From positions 655,887 to 719,886 of the forward strand of contig NZ_JACYXI010000001.1 in NCBI RefSeq assembly GCF_014842915.1: 64,000 nt of DNA. Reading direction: 5' to 3'. The notes under the pieces were generated by a model, which worked only from the letters and a program-made list of their open reading frames with translations, searched no databases and had not been told where the DNA came from. Source of the DNA: Roseibium litorale (lineage in GTDB: Bacteria; Pseudomonadota; Alphaproteobacteria; Rhizobiales; Stappiaceae). Shown piece after piece: positions 12,432-24,693 of this stretch (position 1 is its first letter; each line of letters starts with the position of its first letter). Both the position numbers and the translations under genes were made by a program.

Positions 12432-13398
12432 TACCCCTGCTCCTCAAGACTGCCCAGGAACGGCTGAACTGCGCCCTCCCCGCCCGGCTCACCCAGCCGC
12501 TTGATTTCCCATTCCAGCTTCACGCCGCTGTTTGCGAACACCCGCTGGCGAACCGTTTCACCCAGAAGCTCCAAATCATGAGCCGTGGCCGAACCGGTGT
12601 TGATCATGAAATTGCAATGCAATTCCGACATTTGTGCGCCACCGATGGTCAATCCGCGGCATCCGGCTGCATCGATCACCTTCCAGGCAGAATTTCCCGG
12701 AGGGTTCTTGAAGGTCGAACCACCGGTTTTCTCACGGATCGGCTGGGCCTTTTCCCGGTGAGCAACCACTTCGGCCATTTCGGCACGGATCGCTTCCTCG
12801 TCCGCGGGGAGGCCCTCAAACACCGCACTGGTGAAAATCAGATCCTTCGACGCACCCGAATGGCGGTAGGCGTAGCCCATGTCCGCATTGGTCAGCACAT
12901 GACGCACGCCCTTGCGGTCAATCGCGGTGAGTTCAACCATCCGCTGGCAGGTTTCCGTGCCATGAGCGCCCGCGTTCATCCGAAGCGCTCCGCCGACACC
13001 ACCTGGAATGCCGGTGTAGAAGGCGAAACCGCCGAGACCTGCCTTGGCAGCCGCTTCCGCAAGGCGCTTGTCCGGAACGGCAGCTCCCACCTTAAGACGG
13101 TTGCCACCGAGATCCTCGATACCGCCAAAGCCCTTTGCACTCAGCCGGATGACAACGCCTTCCAGACCGCCATCGCGGATCAGGAGATTGGAGCCAAGAC
13201 CGACCGGCAGCACCGGAACGTCTTCCGGCAACCGGGACAGAAACAGCGACAGGTCATCTTCATCAGCAGGCTGGAACAGCAGCTGCGCGGGACCACCGGC
13301 CTGAAACCAGGTCACCTCAGACAGCATCTGATTTGGGATCAGCCGTCCCCGGATCCCCTCGCCCAGTCCGGAAATCTGTTGCAGAAGGTCAGGAAAGC

Positions 13399-13402
<4 letters not shown>
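12431..13402 (-). CDS. murB: UDP-N-acetylenolpyruvoylglucosamine reductase MurB
   Basis: FAD enzyme that reduces UDP-GlcNAc-enolpyruvate to UDP-MurNAc with NADPH. FAD-binding part: [13 protein letters not shown] and [16 protein letters not shown]; catalytic region: [39 protein letters not shown] and the type I/II ending with [20 protein letters not shown] start at the GTG at 13402 (VSFPDLLQQ), which forms a GTGA overlap with the murC stop; the frame is open to 13453 but those codons lie wholly inside murC. Length 323 residues, normal. It is coupled to ddl through a TAATG junction. Confidence 0.96.
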
Positions 13403-14810
<1,408 letters not shown>

Positions 14811-14814
<4 letters not shown>

Positions 14815-15929
14815 GCGCCGTCTCCTTTGAGAATGATTGCTCCGGAAGCCACTTGCTCAACGAGGTCTGCCAGACGCTGAACCGCGTCGGCCTTGCCCTG
14901 GCTGCGGGCAGCCTCTGCCGCGTTGCGCAGGGTTTCCGGTGTGCCCATCAGGCACGTGATTTCATGAGCCAGCTGTTCAGCCGACATATCCCCCTGCGGG
15001 ATGACGAAGGCGCCGCCTGCGGCCTCAAGGGCCCTCGCATTGACCATCTGGTCCTGATCCAGTGCGCCGGGCAGCGGAACCAGAATAGACGGACGGCCAA
15101 TTGCGGTTAGTTCAGCGACAGTTGACGCCCCCGAGCGTGAGATCACCAAGTGACTGGACGCGATGCGGGACGGCATATCGGTGAAGAAGCTGTTCAGCTC
15201 CGCGTGAATGCCAAGAGCCTGATACTCGGTGCGCACCCGCTCCAGATCTTCCGGACGGCACTGCTGCACCAGATGCAACCTTGCTCGAACGGGCTCTGAA
15301 AGAAGCTTCAAGGCAGGCGGAAGGGCATCGGAGAAGAACTTCGCCCCCTGGGAGCCACCGAACACCAGCAGACGGAACAGCCCGTCCGCTTCCTGATCCG
15401 GATAAGGCACACGGGCCGCGTCAATCACCGCATCGCGGACCGGATTTCCGGTCTCCACGCATTTGCGGGCGAGTGCCGGCTCCAGCCCCTTCAGCGGCGC
15501 GGAAATGGCAATGGCCGTCACGCCCTTGGCCAGCATCCGGTTCGCCCGGCCCATCACGCCGTTTGCCTCATGCAAGATCGACGGCGTCCCCGTCAGCCTT
15601 GCGGCGAACATCGGCGGAAAGGTCGGATAACCACCGAAGCCGACAACGACCGACGGCTGCAGACGTCTGATCACAGAGCGGGCCTGCAAGGTGCCACGCA
15701 GAAGGCTGAAGCCGGTCTTGGCCAAAGCCATGGGCGAGCGGCCCCGCATCGTTTCGGAAGCGATGATGTGAACTTCCCGGGCCGGAAAGGCGCTGCCGTA
15801 TTTGTCGGCGCGCTCGTCCGTGGCCAGTTCAACGTCATACCCGCGCCGGATCAGCTCGCTTGCCAGCGACTGAGCGGGAAAAAGATGGCCACCGGTACCA
15901 CCGGCTGTAAGCAAAATCGGCTTGGTCAT
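14811..15929 (-). CDS. murG: Undecaprenyl-PP-MurNAc-pentapeptide GlcNAc transferase MurG
   Basis: GT28 glycosyltransferase that turns lipid I into lipid II on the cytoplasmic face of the membrane. The 372-residue product has the glycine-rich G-loop [16 protein letters not shown] at the N-terminus, the second G-loop ([11 protein letters not shown]), [14 protein letters not shown] and the donor-binding C-terminal region [31 protein letters not shown]. It sits between ftsW (19-base gap) and murC (4-base overlap) in the operon. Confidence 0.98.
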
Positions 15930-15948
15930 AATCTCGGTCTGCGGTCTT

Positions 15949-17106
15949 TCACATCAGGCTCGAAGGGGACAGACGGCTGATCGTCACCACGTCCACGTGG
16001 CTGGGGCGCGGGCGCTTGCGGGTCAGCGCAAGAATGCCGCCAGCCACCATGGCCGAGGACAGAAGCGAAGAACCGCCATAGGAAATGAACGGCAGGGTCA
16101 TACCCTTGGGTGGCATCAGGTGCAGGTTCACCGCCAGATTGATGCTCGCCTGAAGACCGAAAAGAACCGTGAGGCCCGCTGTCGCCAGACGGCTGAAGGC
16201 ATCCTGATCCTTGCTGGCGTGGTTGAGGCCGCGCAGCACGATGAAGGCAAAGATCAGCACCATGAACATGCAGACCACAATGCCAAATTCTTCCGCCACC
16301 ACCGCGAAGATAAAGTCGGTGTGGCTGTCCGGGAGGATCAGCTTGACGGTACCCTCACCCGGCCCGCGGCCAAACCAGCCACCCGACAGGAAGGAATCCA
16401 TTGCCGTATCCACCTGGAACGTGTCGCCGGAAGCTGGATCCAGGAAGCGGTTCACACGGTTGGTGACGTGCGGCAGGAACATATAGGCAGCAGCAAGCCC
16501 GCCGACCCCGGCGACCCCGAGGCCCATGATGGCGAACCACGGCAGGCCGTTCAGGAAGAACAGGCTGCCCCAGACAAGACCCAGAAGCATAGTCTGCCCA
16601 AAGTCCGGCTGAGCGATCAACAGCGCCGCACACATGATGAAGAGCAGAACGGAGAATGCAACGCCGGGCACTTCGCGCCGTCGGCCCGACTCCGACAAGA
16701 GGAAGGCCACCAGAACCACAAAGGCAGGCTTCAGGGTTTCAGACGGCTGCAGGGAGAACCCGGCAATATAGATCCAGCGGCGGGACCCCTTGGCCTCCAT
16801 GCCGAGGAACAGCGTTGCCACCATCATCACCAGCGAGAGGACAAAAATGACCAGCGCCACACGGCGGACCATGCGCGGTGTGAGCAAGGAGCCTGCCAGC
16901 ATGATCATCAGGCCGGGGATCATGAACATCGCCTGGCGCTTGACGAAATAGAAGGTCTCCACCCCGATGCGCGCGGCGACCGGAGGACTGGCGGCGAAGG
17001 ACAGCACCACCCCGCCGATCATCAGCAGCAAAAAGGCGGCCAGAAGGTAGTGGTCCACGGTCCACAACCATTCGGCAAAGCGGCTACGATCGGCGCGGCT
17101 GACCAT
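15949..17106 (-). CDS. ftsW: Peptidoglycan glycosyltransferase FtsW (SEDS family)
   Basis: Integral membrane SEDS polymerase that works with FtsI to make septal peptidoglycan. The 385-residue protein has about ten hydrophobic segments and the family landmarks: RRWIYIAGFSLQPSE, the long periplasmic loop with AMDSFLSGGWFGRGPGEG...LPDSHTDFIFAVVAEEFG, and the C-terminal GMTLPFISYGGSSLL. One base is shared with murD. Placement between murD and murG separates it from the RodA paralogue. Confidence 0.97.
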   Translation of the reverse strand: MVSRADRSRFAEWLWTVDHYLLAAFLLLMIGGVVLSFAASPPVAARIGVETFYFVKRQAMFMIPGLMIMLAGSLLTPRMVRRVALVIFVLSLVMMVATLFLGMEAKGSRRWIYIAGFSLQPSETLKPAFVVLVAFLLSESGRRREVPGVAFSVLLFIMCAALLIAQPDFGQTMLLGLVWGSLFFLNGLPWFAIMGLGVAGVGGLAAAYMFLPHVTNRVNRFLDPASGDTFQVDTAMDSFLSGGWFGRGPGEGTVKLILPDSHTDFIFAVVAEEFGIVVCMFMVLIFAFIVLRGLNHASKDQDAFSRLATAGLTVLFGLQASINLAVNLHLMPPKGMTLPFISYGGSSLLSSAMVAGGILALTRKRPRPSHVDVVTISRLSPSSLM

Positions 17107-18506
17107 CAGGCGACCTCCTCGCTGGAGCGGATGATATCAAGAGCCCGGACAGCCTCGGCAAAGGCAGTCCCCCGGATCTCGAAATTCGGGTACTGATCAA
17201 AGGACGCACAGGCCGGAGACAGGAGCACCGCAACTTCGGCAGCGGTATCCTGCGCCGCGTCGCGGGCAGCATCCTGCACGGCCTTATCCAGTGTGCCGCT
17301 GATCTCAAAGCCAGCCTTACCCCTCAGCGTTTCCGCGAAGGCTTCGGCAGCCTCGCCAATCAGATAGGCCTTGGCGATCTTCGGGAAGAATTCCGCCAGC
17401 GTCGTGATCCCGCCAGCCTTGGCTTTGCCGCCCGCAATCCAGTAGATCCTGTCGAAGCTCGACAAGGCACGGGCTGCCGCGTCCGCATTGGTCGCCTTGG
17501 AATCGTTGACGAACAGGATGTTTCCTGCCCGTGCGACCATCTCCATACGGTGATGCAGGCCCGGGAAGCTCGAAAGCGCAGGCGCGATCTCTTCCGACGG
17601 AATGCCAAGCGCCCTCAGCGCCGCAAAGGCAGCCGCGGCGTTCTGGCCATTGTGCTGACCACGCAAACTGTCGATGCCGCTGAGATCGGCAACCTTCTCG
17701 GCTGCGCCATCATGAGCTTCGAACAAGGCGGGCCACTCGGCATAGATACCGTCGCGTAGTGATTTGGCCGCGGAAATGCGCCAGACCGGCATGCGCGCCA
17801 GATCCTGACGGGAAGCGATCTCATCAGACAGTTCATCGTCGACACCGACAACGGCAATCCGGCTGCCCGCGATCAGACGCTCCTTGATCGCGGCATAGTT
17901 TTCCATGCTGCCGTGCCGGTCCAGATGATCCGGCGACAGGTTCATGTGCAGGCCGACCGTCGGATCAAGTGAAGGGGTCAGATCGATCTGATAGGACGAG
18001 CACTCGACGACATAATGCCGGTCGGCTTCCAGCGGTTTCAGGTCAAAGACCGGTGTGCCGATGTTACCGCCGACTTCCGTGTCCCGTCCAACGGTCTTCA
18101 GAAGATGGGCAATCAGCGCCGTGGTGGTCGACTTGCCATTGGTTCCGGTGATGGCGATGAGCACGGCGTCCGGGCACACAAGACGGCGTTCGCGGCAGAA
18201 CAGCTCGATGTCCCCGATGATCTCGACACCGGCGGCGCGGGCCTTTTCAACTGTCCAATGCGGAGCTGGGTGGGTCAGCGGAACACCGGGCGCCAGAACC
18301 AGCGACGAAAAAGCACTCCAGTCCTCATTGCGCAGATCCGCAACGGACAGTCCGGCAGCCTTCGCAGCTTCCGTGCGTGCCTCGGCATCATCCCAGCAAA
18401 TGACATGCGCACCGCCCGCGGCCAAAGCCTTTGCGGTGGACAAGCCGGAGCCGCCCAGTCCGAAGAGGGCGACACGCTTGCCGGAAAGACAGGTGATCGG
18501 GATCAT
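17106..18506 (-). CDS. murD: UDP-N-acetylmuramoyl-L-alanine--D-glutamate ligase MurD
   Basis: Adds D-glutamate to UDP-MurNAc-L-Ala. The 466-residue protein has the N-terminal dinucleotide-like fold ([24 protein letters not shown]), ATP motif [14 protein letters not shown], the [11 protein letters not shown] signature specific to Mur[17 protein letters not shown] and the C-terminal lobe with [26 protein letters not shown]. Overlaps ftsW by one base; 7 bases separate it from mraY. Confidence 0.98.
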   Translation of the reverse strand: MIPITCLSGKRVALFGLGGSGLSTAKALAAGGAHVICWDDAEARTEAAKAAGLSVADLRNEDWSAFSSLVLAPGVPLTHPAPHWTVEKARAAGVEIIGDIELFCRERRLVCPDAVLIAITGTNGKSTTTALIAHLLKTVGRDTEVGGNIGTPVFDLKPLEADRHYVVECSSYQIDLTPSLDPTVGLHMNLSPDHLDRHGSMENYAAIKERLIAGSRIAVVGVDDELSDEIASRQDLARMPVWRISAAKSLRDGIYAEWPALFEAHDGAAEKVADLSGIDSLRGQHNGQNAAAAFAALRALGIPSEEIAPALSSFPGLHHRMEMVARAGNILFVNDSKATNADAAARALSSFDRIYWIAGGKAKAGGITTLAEFFPKIAKAYLIGEAAEAFAETLRGKAGFEISGTLDKAVQDAARDAAQDTAAEVAVLLSPACASFDQYPNFEIRGTAFAEAVRALDIIRSSEEVA

Positions 18507-18513
18507 CTGGGCC

Positions 18514-19596
18514 TCACCGCAGCTTCAGCGTGGCGAGGCCGATCAGAGCCAGAACCACCGAGATGATCCAGAAGCGGATCACGACCTGGGATTCCGTCCA
18601 GCCTTGCAGCTCGAAATGGTGATGGATCGGCGCCATGCGGAACACGCGCTTGCCCGTCAGCTTGAAGGAGAACACCTGAACAATCACCGAAACAGCTTCC
18701 AGCACAAACAGGCCGCCAATGATGGCCAGAACGATCTCATGCTTGGTCGCAACGGCAATGGCGCTGATCATGCCGCCAAGGGCAAGCGAACCAGTGTCGC
18801 CCATGAAGATGGCGGCAGGCGGAGCGTTGAACCAAAGGAAGCCAAGACCGGCCCCCACGACGGCGCCCGCGATCACGGCCAGTTCGCCTGTGCCGGGAAC
18901 ATGATGGATCTGCAGGTAGCTTGCGAAGACGGCGTTGCCGGTCAGATAGGCGATCAGGCCAAAAGACGCGCAGGCGATCATCACCGGAACGATGGCAAGA
19001 CCATCGAGACCGTCCGTCAGGTTCACCGCATTCCCCGCGCCAACAATCACGAAGGCTGCAAACGGAATGAAGAAGATACCGAGATTGATCGTCAGGTCCT
19101 TCAGGAACGGAAACCCGATAGAGGTGGAGAATGGCTGAGAATCCAGCAGCGTCACGACCACGGCGGCGATGCCGGCAATCAGAAACTCCAGAGCCAGACG
19201 CGCCTTGCTGCCAAAGCCCTTGTGCGATGCCTTGGTCACCTTCAGATAGTCGTCATAGAAGCCGATCAGACCAAACCCGATGGTGACACCTATGACGATC
19301 CAGACGTAAGGGTTGCTCAGATCCGCCCAAAGCAGCGCAGCTGCCAGCGTACCAGACAGGATCATCAGACCACCCATCGTAGGGGTGCCCTTCTTGAGCA
19401 GATGGCTTTCCGGACCATCTGCGCGGATCGGTTGCCCCTTGCCCTGCCGGATACGCAGGCTGGCGATGATCCTGGGACCGAACAGGAACACGAACAGCAG
19501 CGCTGTCATGATGGCGCCACCTGTCCGGAACGTGATGTAGCGGAACACGTTCAGCGCTGAGATCTGGTCGGCAAGATCGCCAAGGAAATAAAACAT
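18514..19596 (-). CDS. mraY: Phospho-MurNAc-pentapeptide transferase MraY
   Basis: Membrane enzyme that transfers phospho-MurNAc-pentapeptide to undecaprenyl phosphate, giving lipid I. The 360-residue protein has ten hydrophobic segments, the substrate loop [12 protein letters not shown], the aspartate pair [10 protein letters not shown], the [10 protein letters not shown] motif and the C-terminal histidine motif [12 protein letters not shown], all catalytically relevant in this family. It lies 9 bases after murF in the operon. Confidence 0.98.
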   Translation of the reverse strand: MFYFLGDLADQISALNVFRYITFRTGGAIMTALLFVFLFGPRIIASLRIRQGKGQPIRADGPESHLLKKGTPTMGGLMILSGTLAAALLWADLSNPYVWIVIGVTIGFGLIGFYDDYLKVTKASHKGFGSKARLALEFLIAGIAAVVVTLLDSQPFSTSIGFPFLKDLTINLGIFFIPFAAFVIVGAGNAVNLTDGLDGLAIVPVMIACASFGLIAYLTGNAVFASYLQIHHVPGTGELAVIAGAVVGAGLGFLWFNAPPAAIFMGDTGSLALGGMISAIAVATKHEIVLAIIGGLFVLEAVSVIVQVFSFKLTGKRVFRMAPIHHHFELQGWTESQVVIRFWIISVVLALIGLATLKLR

Positions 19597-19605
19597 CGGT
19601 TATCC

Positions 19606-21036
19606 TCAAGCCGCCGCAGTGTCATCCACGGGCGGGAATTCTTTCTTCAGGGCGTCAACAAGCGGCCCCATGCGGGTGCCAAGGGAGCCCTTGATCATGA
19701 TCACGTCGCCAGAGCGGACCTCCGAGAGCAGCGTCTCCGTCAGGCCCTTGGCTTCATCGCTGTATGCGCCCCGGATGGCCTTGGGCAATTGATCCCAAAG
19801 CGCATGCATAAACGGGCCAGCACAGTAGACAACATCGACCGCAGCCTGCTTGACCGGTCCAATCAGTTCCGCGTGCAGTCTTTCAGAATCTTCCCCCAAC
19901 TCACGCATATCGCCGAGAACGGCAACCCGGCGGCCTGGACGGCTGACGGGCGCCTCGGCGACAACCGCAAGCGCTGCACGCATGGAGGCCGGATTGGCGT
20001 TGTAGCTCTCGTCGATGAGATTAATGGTGCCGCCCTGGACCGATAGTTCGGTGACTTCGCCGCGCCCCTTGGGCGAGCGCATTTCGGCCAGTGCAAGGCC
20101 GGCCAGCGCCAGGTTCGCGCCAAGTTCCACCACAGCAGTCAGAACAGCAAGCGTATTCTTGACGTGATGGCGGCCTGCCGCACCAATCTTGTAGGTCAAC
20201 TCCTGCCCCAAAATCCGCGCCTGCACACTGGAGCTGCCCGGCTGGAGAGAGACCTTCTCGGCGACACTGTCCGCGCCCGGCATCTCACCAAACGTGCGAA
20301 TTTTCCGCACACCTGCGGCAGAGGCCAGAAAAGTCAGAAGATCGAACTGGACATTGTCCCGGTTCAGGATCGCAACTCCGTTGGGCTCAAGACCGTCGAA
20401 GATCTCCGCCTTCGCCTTGGCGATCTTCTCGACCGACCCGAAGAACTCCAGGTGCACCGCCTGAACGGTGGTGATGATGGCCACATGCGGGCGCACCATC
20501 TTCACCAGCGGTGTGATTTCACCGGCATGGTTCATGCCGATCTCAAATACACCAAACTCGGTATCAGCGGGCATACGCGCCAGTGTCAGGGGCACACCCC
20601 AATGGTTGTTGAACGAGGCCACCGAAGCATGGACCTTGCCGGAGCGCGAAAGGCACAGGCGAAGCGCTTCCTTGGTGCTGGTCTTGCCAACAGACCCCGT
20701 GACCGCGACGATCCGGGCATTCGTCCGCCCGCGGGCAGCAACACCAAGCTTGCGCAAGGCCTCCAGCGGATCGTCCACAATCACATAACGGCCATCTTCC
20801 GGCAGATCCTTGACGCGGTCGGCAGCGACCAGGGCAAGAGACGCACCGGCGTCAAGAGCGGCAGCAGCAAAGTCATGGCCATCGAAGCGATCCCCCAAGA
20901 TCGCAACGAAGGCGTCCCCAGGCTGAAGAGTCCGGCTGTCGATGGAAATTCCGGTGATGGCCTCCGCGACTTCGCCGCGAACGGTTCCGCCCGTGGCTAC
21001 AACAAATGCGTCCCGGGTCCAAAGCGGCTCGCTCAT
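19606..21036 (-). CDS. murF: UDP-MurNAc-tripeptide--D-alanyl-D-alanine ligase MurF
   Basis: Last cytosolic step of muropeptide synthesis, adding D-Ala-D-Ala (made by the ddl product in the same operon). The 476-residue product has the N-terminal GISIDSRTLQPGDAFVAI module, ATP motif VTGSVGKTSTKEALRL, FNNHWGVPLTLARMP, EIGMNHAGEI and the C-terminal NLIDESYNANPASM...VLGDMRELG. Its start overlaps the end of murE by 4 bases. Confidence 0.98.
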   Translation of the reverse strand: MSEPLWTRDAFVVATGGTVRGEVAEAITGISIDSRTLQPGDAFVAILGDRFDGHDFAAAALDAGASLALVAADRVKDLPEDGRYVIVDDPLEALRKLGVAARGRTNARIVAVTGSVGKTSTKEALRLCLSRSGKVHASVASFNNHWGVPLTLARMPADTEFGVFEIGMNHAGEITPLVKMVRPHVAIITTVQAVHLEFFGSVEKIAKAKAEIFDGLEPNGVAILNRDNVQFDLLTFLASAAGVRKIRTFGEMPGADSVAEKVSLQPGSSSVQARILGQELTYKIGAAGRHHVKNTLAVLTAVVELGANLALAGLALAEMRSPKGRGEVTELSVQGGTINLIDESYNANPASMRAALAVVAEAPVSRPGRRVAVLGDMRELGEDSERLHAELIGPVKQAAVDVVYCAGPFMHALWDQLPKAIRGAYSDEAKGLTETLLSEVRSGDVIMIKGSLGTRMGPLVDALKKEFPPVDDTAAA

Positions 21037-22517
21037 GCACCAGTCTCCATGGCACTTTCCTGCAAGGCAATTGCGGTGGCAACTGCCTCGTGGTCTGAAA
21101 AAGGAAGCACCCTGTTGCCGACAATCTGGCCCGTTTCATGACCCTTCCCGGCAACACACAGAATATCCCCCGCCTTGAGCTGACGAATACCTTCCCGGAT
21201 CGCCTCGGCCCGGTCTGCAATCTCGGTTGCGCCCGATGCCCCCTCCAGAACCGCCTTGCGGATCAGCGCGGGATCTTCGGAGCGGGGATTGTCGTCGGTG
21301 ACGATCACAAAGTCGGCGCGCTCGCTTGCAGCCTTGCCCATCAGCGGGCGCTTGCCGGGATCCCGGTCGCCGCCCGCGCCGATGATCACTCCCAGCCGTC
21401 CGGCAGCAAAGGGACGCAGAGCCGCGAGAGCATTGTCCAGCGCATCCGGCTTGTGGGCATAGTCGATCACGACGAGACCACCGGACTTGGTCTTGCCTGC
21501 AAACTCAAGACGGCCGGGAGCACCCTTGAGATTTTCAAGCGAGCGAAGCACGGGGCCGGTATCCAGACCGGCGGCGATGGCGAGACCTGCTGCTGTCAGT
21601 GCGTTTGCAACCTGAAAGCGCCCGATCAGCGGCAGCGTCACCGTGTAGGTGCCCCGCAAGGTTTCAATTGTCAGAACCTGACCGAAACCGGAGGGCCGCA
21701 AGCCGGTAAGCTTAAGGGTCTTGCCTGTCTCACCCACAGTCAGAAGCTGAAGACCACGTTCCTGCGCGATCGCGGTGACCCGGTCGGCGTATTTCTCGCC
21801 CGGATCGACAACCACTGTGCCGCCGTTCGGCAACAGGTTGCGGAACAAACGGAGCTTGGCCGACAGATAGTCCTCGACCGTCGGATGGTAATCCATGTGG
21901 TCGCGGCCAAGGTTGGTGAAGGCAGCAGCCGTCAGACGCACACCATCCAGCCGGTGCTGGTCAAGGCCATGGCTTGAAGCTTCCAGCGCCAGATGGGTAA
22001 CGTGGTCACGCGCCAGGCGATCCAGTTCCTTGTGCAGGCCAACCGGGTCCGGCGTGGTCAGACCGCCATAGGCCTGACCATCCGCAGTCATCGTGCCCAG
22101 TGTTCCGAGACTAGCTGACTTATGGCCTGAACTCTGAAAGATCTGGCGGGTGAATTCCGCGACCGATGTCTTGCCGCTCGTTCCCGTTACCGCGACAGCC
22201 ACCTGCGGCTGGGCCGCGTAGAACCGGGCCGCCATCAGCGCGAGACTGCGGCGCGGATCATCACAACCAAGGATGACAACATTTTCCGGAAGCTGGCCGC
22301 GAAGCCCAGCAACGGCCTCTTGCGCACAGAGGATGGCAACGGCGCCGGCGGCAGCGGCCTGCACGGCAAAGCCAGCCCCATCCGCATGCACGCCTTTCAG
22401 GGCAGCAAACAAAAAGCCAGGCTTCACCTGACGGCTATCCGCCGTCAAACCCGAGATTGCGAGGCTTCCGGCCCCGTCCGGAACCGTCAGGTCCGCGGCA
22501 AGCTGTTGCAGTTGCAT
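21033..22517 (-). CDS. murE: UDP-MurNAc-L-Ala-D-Glu--meso-diaminopimelate ligase MurE
   Basis: Adds the third residue of the stem peptide. The DNPR motif (VTDDNPRSEDP), which contacts meso-diaminopimelate, says the peptidoglycan is of the mDAP type. Other landmarks are GLTADSRQVKPGFLFAAL, ATP motif VTGTSGKTSVAEF, LEASSHGLDQHRL and FTNLGRDHMDYH. The frame is open to 22556, but the ATG at 22517 (MQLQQLAADL) matches family N-termini better; neither start has a clear ribosome binding site. Length from 22517 is 494 residues. It overlaps murF by 4 bases. Confidence 0.96.
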   Translation of the reverse strand: MQLQQLAADLTVPDGAGSLAISGLTADSRQVKPGFLFAALKGVHADGAGFAVQAAAAGAVAILCAQEAVAGLRGQLPENVVILGCDDPRRSLALMAARFYAAQPQVAVAVTGTSGKTSVAEFTRQIFQSSGHKSASLGTLGTMTADGQAYGGLTTPDPVGLHKELDRLARDHVTHLALEASSHGLDQHRLDGVRLTAAAFTNLGRDHMDYHPTVEDYLSAKLRLFRNLLPNGGTVVVDPGEKYADRVTAIAQERGLQLLTVGETGKTLKLTGLRPSGFGQVLTIETLRGTYTVTLPLIGRFQVANALTAAGLAIAAGLDTGPVLRSLENLKGAPGRLEFAGKTKSGGLVVIDYAHKPDALDNALAALRPFAAGRLGVIIGAGGDRDPGKRPLMGKAASERADFVIVTDDNPRSEDPALIRKAVLEGASGATEIADRAEAIREGIRQLKAGDILCVAGKGHETGQIVGNRVLPFSDHEAVATAIALQESAMETGA

Positions 22518-22603
22518 GTCATTCGTCGATCCGGTTTGTGCGTCGTCATAAGGCAATCTGGAAACCGGATTACGGTTGCGACCCCGCCGGTTTCCCTTGC
22601 CGC

Positions 22604-24322
22604 TTAGTAAGATACTTCAATCGGCTTTTCACTGTCCTGGAACTGCGGCATCACACCCAGCATCGGGGCGGAGCGGCGGATGATATTGCTCACCATAATG
22701 GCTGCGTTCATGCCTGCCGTGGCTGGAAGCCCCGGACGTTCGGGCTTGGGCTCATCGATCACCGTCAACACCACATAACGCGGGTCATCCATGGGGAAAG
22801 CTGACAGGAAGGAGTTGCGGCGCTTGTTGGAAACATAGCGGCCATTCTCGATCTTCTCCGCCGTCCCCGTCTTGCCGCCAACCACATAGCCGGGCACTTC
22901 CGCCCGCTTGCCCGAACCACCACGATCAGTAACATTCAGCCGGAACAGGTAACGCATCTTACGGCTGACATCTTCGGAAACAACACGTGTTCCCAAAGCC
23001 TTGGCCTGCTCACGGGTCCGCGGGAAGAAGGTCGGGGGAATAAGCGTCCCGCCATTTACCAGAGCCGCAGCAGCGACCGCCGTCTGCATTGGCGTTACCG
23101 AAATACCGTGACCAAAGGAAATGGTCATAGCGGCCAGTTCATTCCATTTCGGCGGCAGCAGAGGCGCTGCATTTTCCGGCAGCTCCGTCTTGAGCCGGGT
23201 GGTCAGGCCGATGCGGGTGAAGAACTCCTGCTCCCGCTCGATGCCGCTCGTCAGCATCATCTTGATGGTGCCGACGTTGGAGGAATAGATAAAGATCTCC
23301 GGCACGGAGAGGATGCGATGTTTCCCGTGGAAATCCGAAATCGTCCTGCCGTGCGCCCGCACCGGACGGCTGGCATCGAAGCTGTCAGTGATCTTTACAG
23401 CCCCCGAATCGAGCGCCATTGCGGTGGTGAACGTCTTGAAAACGGACCCCATCTCGTACACGCCGCCAGTAGCCCGGTTCATGCGCTTCTGTTCCAGAGC
23501 CTGCGAGCGGTCGTTCGGATCGTAGTCCGGCAAGGACGACATGGCGACCACTTCGCCCGTCTTCACATCCAGCACAATGCCGACGGCAGCAATCGCCTGG
23601 TACCGCTCCATGGCTTTCACCAGCTCATCGCGCACCACATGCTGAACCCGGAGGTCCATCGCCAGCTTAACAGGCTCCATGGGCCGGTCTGAGGCAAAGC
23701 CAAGCTTCTGCAGGTCGGACAACCACTGCTGATCGATATGCCGCTCAATCCCCGTGAGACCCTGGTTGTCGATATTGACCGAACCGACAATATGGCCAGC
23801 GGTCGGCCCGCCTGGATAAAAGCGCCTGTTCTCGGACAGGAAGCCGATCCCCGGAAGCCCCAGATTGTGAACCTTTGTCACCTGATCCGGCGTCAGTTCA
23901 CGCTTGAGCCAGACAAACCCGGCACGGCTTTCGAGACGGCGTTGAACCATTTTGCGGTCGAGGTCCGGCAGCACCCGGGCCAAGCCGTCAACCGCCTCAT
24001 CGACATCCAGGATACGCCGCGGCTCCGCGTAAAGAGACGAGGTCTTGATGTCGGTCGCAAGGATCTCGCCGTTCCGGTCGAGAAGATCGGGGCGGGAGGC
24101 AGCGACAGTGTCCTGTGCGGAAATCAGCGCCTGCGATGGCTGTTCATCCATCTGTGCGAGCATCGCCAAGCGGCCTCCGATGACGGTGAAGCCAAGCAGA
24201 AAGCTCATCATCACGATATAGACGCGGGATTTCACCGCACCGGAGGAAATCGATCCTGCAGACGCCCGCGGACGGGAGCGGCGGACTTGCAGAAAGGATT
24301 GGGTTTCAACGGTCATCGTCAT
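22604..24322 (-). CDS. ftsI: Septal peptidoglycan transpeptidase FtsI (PBP3)
   Basis: Class B penicillin-binding protein that cross-links septal peptidoglycan together with FtsW. It has a short cytoplasmic tail, one transmembrane segment (about residues 35-55), a PBP dimerisation domain and the transpeptidase with the three penicillin-binding motifs: SxxK in MGSVFKTFT, SxN in IYSSNVGT and KTG in VGGKTGTAEK. The ATG at 24322 is preceded by AGGTGAGGG at 5 bases; a GTG at 24334 that overlaps the ftsL stop (GTGA) is an alternative coupled start. Length 572 residues. Confidence 0.97.
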   Translation of the reverse strand: MTMTVETQSFLQVRRSRPRASAGSISSGAVKSRVYIVMMSFLLGFTVIGGRLAMLAQMDEQPSQALISAQDTVAASRPDLLDRNGEILATDIKTSSLYAEPRRILDVDEAVDGLARVLPDLDRKMVQRRLESRAGFVWLKRELTPDQVTKVHNLGLPGIGFLSENRRFYPGGPTAGHIVGSVNIDNQGLTGIERHIDQQWLSDLQKLGFASDRPMEPVKLAMDLRVQHVVRDELVKAMERYQAIAAVGIVLDVKTGEVVAMSSLPDYDPNDRSQALEQKRMNRATGGVYEMGSVFKTFTTAMALDSGAVKITDSFDASRPVRAHGRTISDFHGKHRILSVPEIFIYSSNVGTIKMMLTSGIEREQEFFTRIGLTTRLKTELPENAAPLLPPKWNELAAMTISFGHGISVTPMQTAVAAAALVNGGTLIPPTFFPRTREQAKALGTRVVSEDVSRKMRYLFRLNVTDRGGSGKRAEVPGYVVGGKTGTAEKIENGRYVSNKRRNSFLSAFPMDDPRYVVLTVIDEPKPERPGLPATAGMNAAIMVSNIIRRSAPMLGVMPQFQDSEKPIEVSY

Positions 24323-24330
24323 TTCAACCC

Positions 24331-24690
24331 TCACCTGATCACAGCTGCAGTCGCGCCTGCATAGCCGCTCATCGGCTCTTTTCCGCCAATCGGCTCAAGC
24401 GTCACGGGGCGCGGCGGAAGCTCGTCAAGCGTCACGATCTGCTTCACCTCAAGGGGCTGAAGCTGCAGGTATTCATTGTAGCGATCGACAAGGTGCTGCA
24501 ACCGGTCAGGCTGGTTCAAAGTGCTCCACTCGGCTCTCAGCAAACGGATCGCCTCATGCTCGGCGTCAATCTCGCGCTGCAGCTCGGACACATGCGATGC
24601 GGACTTGGTCGCCGCAAGCTTCATGTCATAAACGGCAGCCGCTCCGGCGACCACCAGCAGAATAAACACGAAATTGAGATAGCGGCCCAT
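24331..24690 (-). CDS. ftsL: Cell division protein FtsL
   Basis: Small bitopic divisome protein that forms a coiled-coil complex with FtsQ and FtsB partners. The 119 residues contain an N-terminal transmembrane helix (LNFVFILLVVAGAAAVYDMK) and a periplasmic heptad-like helix (SHVSELQREIDAEHEAIRLLRAEWSTLNQPDRLQHLVDR split over about 35 residues), the pattern of alphaproteobacterial FtsL with the conserved EWSxLNQPxRLQ segment. Position between rsmH and ftsI fixes the identity. Confidence 0.93.
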   Translation of the reverse strand: MGRYLNFVFILLVVAGAAAVYDMKLAATKSASHVSELQREIDAEHEAIRLLRAEWSTLNQPDRLQHLVDRYNEYLQLQPLEVKQIVTLDELPPRPVTLEPIGGKEPMSGYAGATAAVIR

Positions 24691-24693
24691 GGC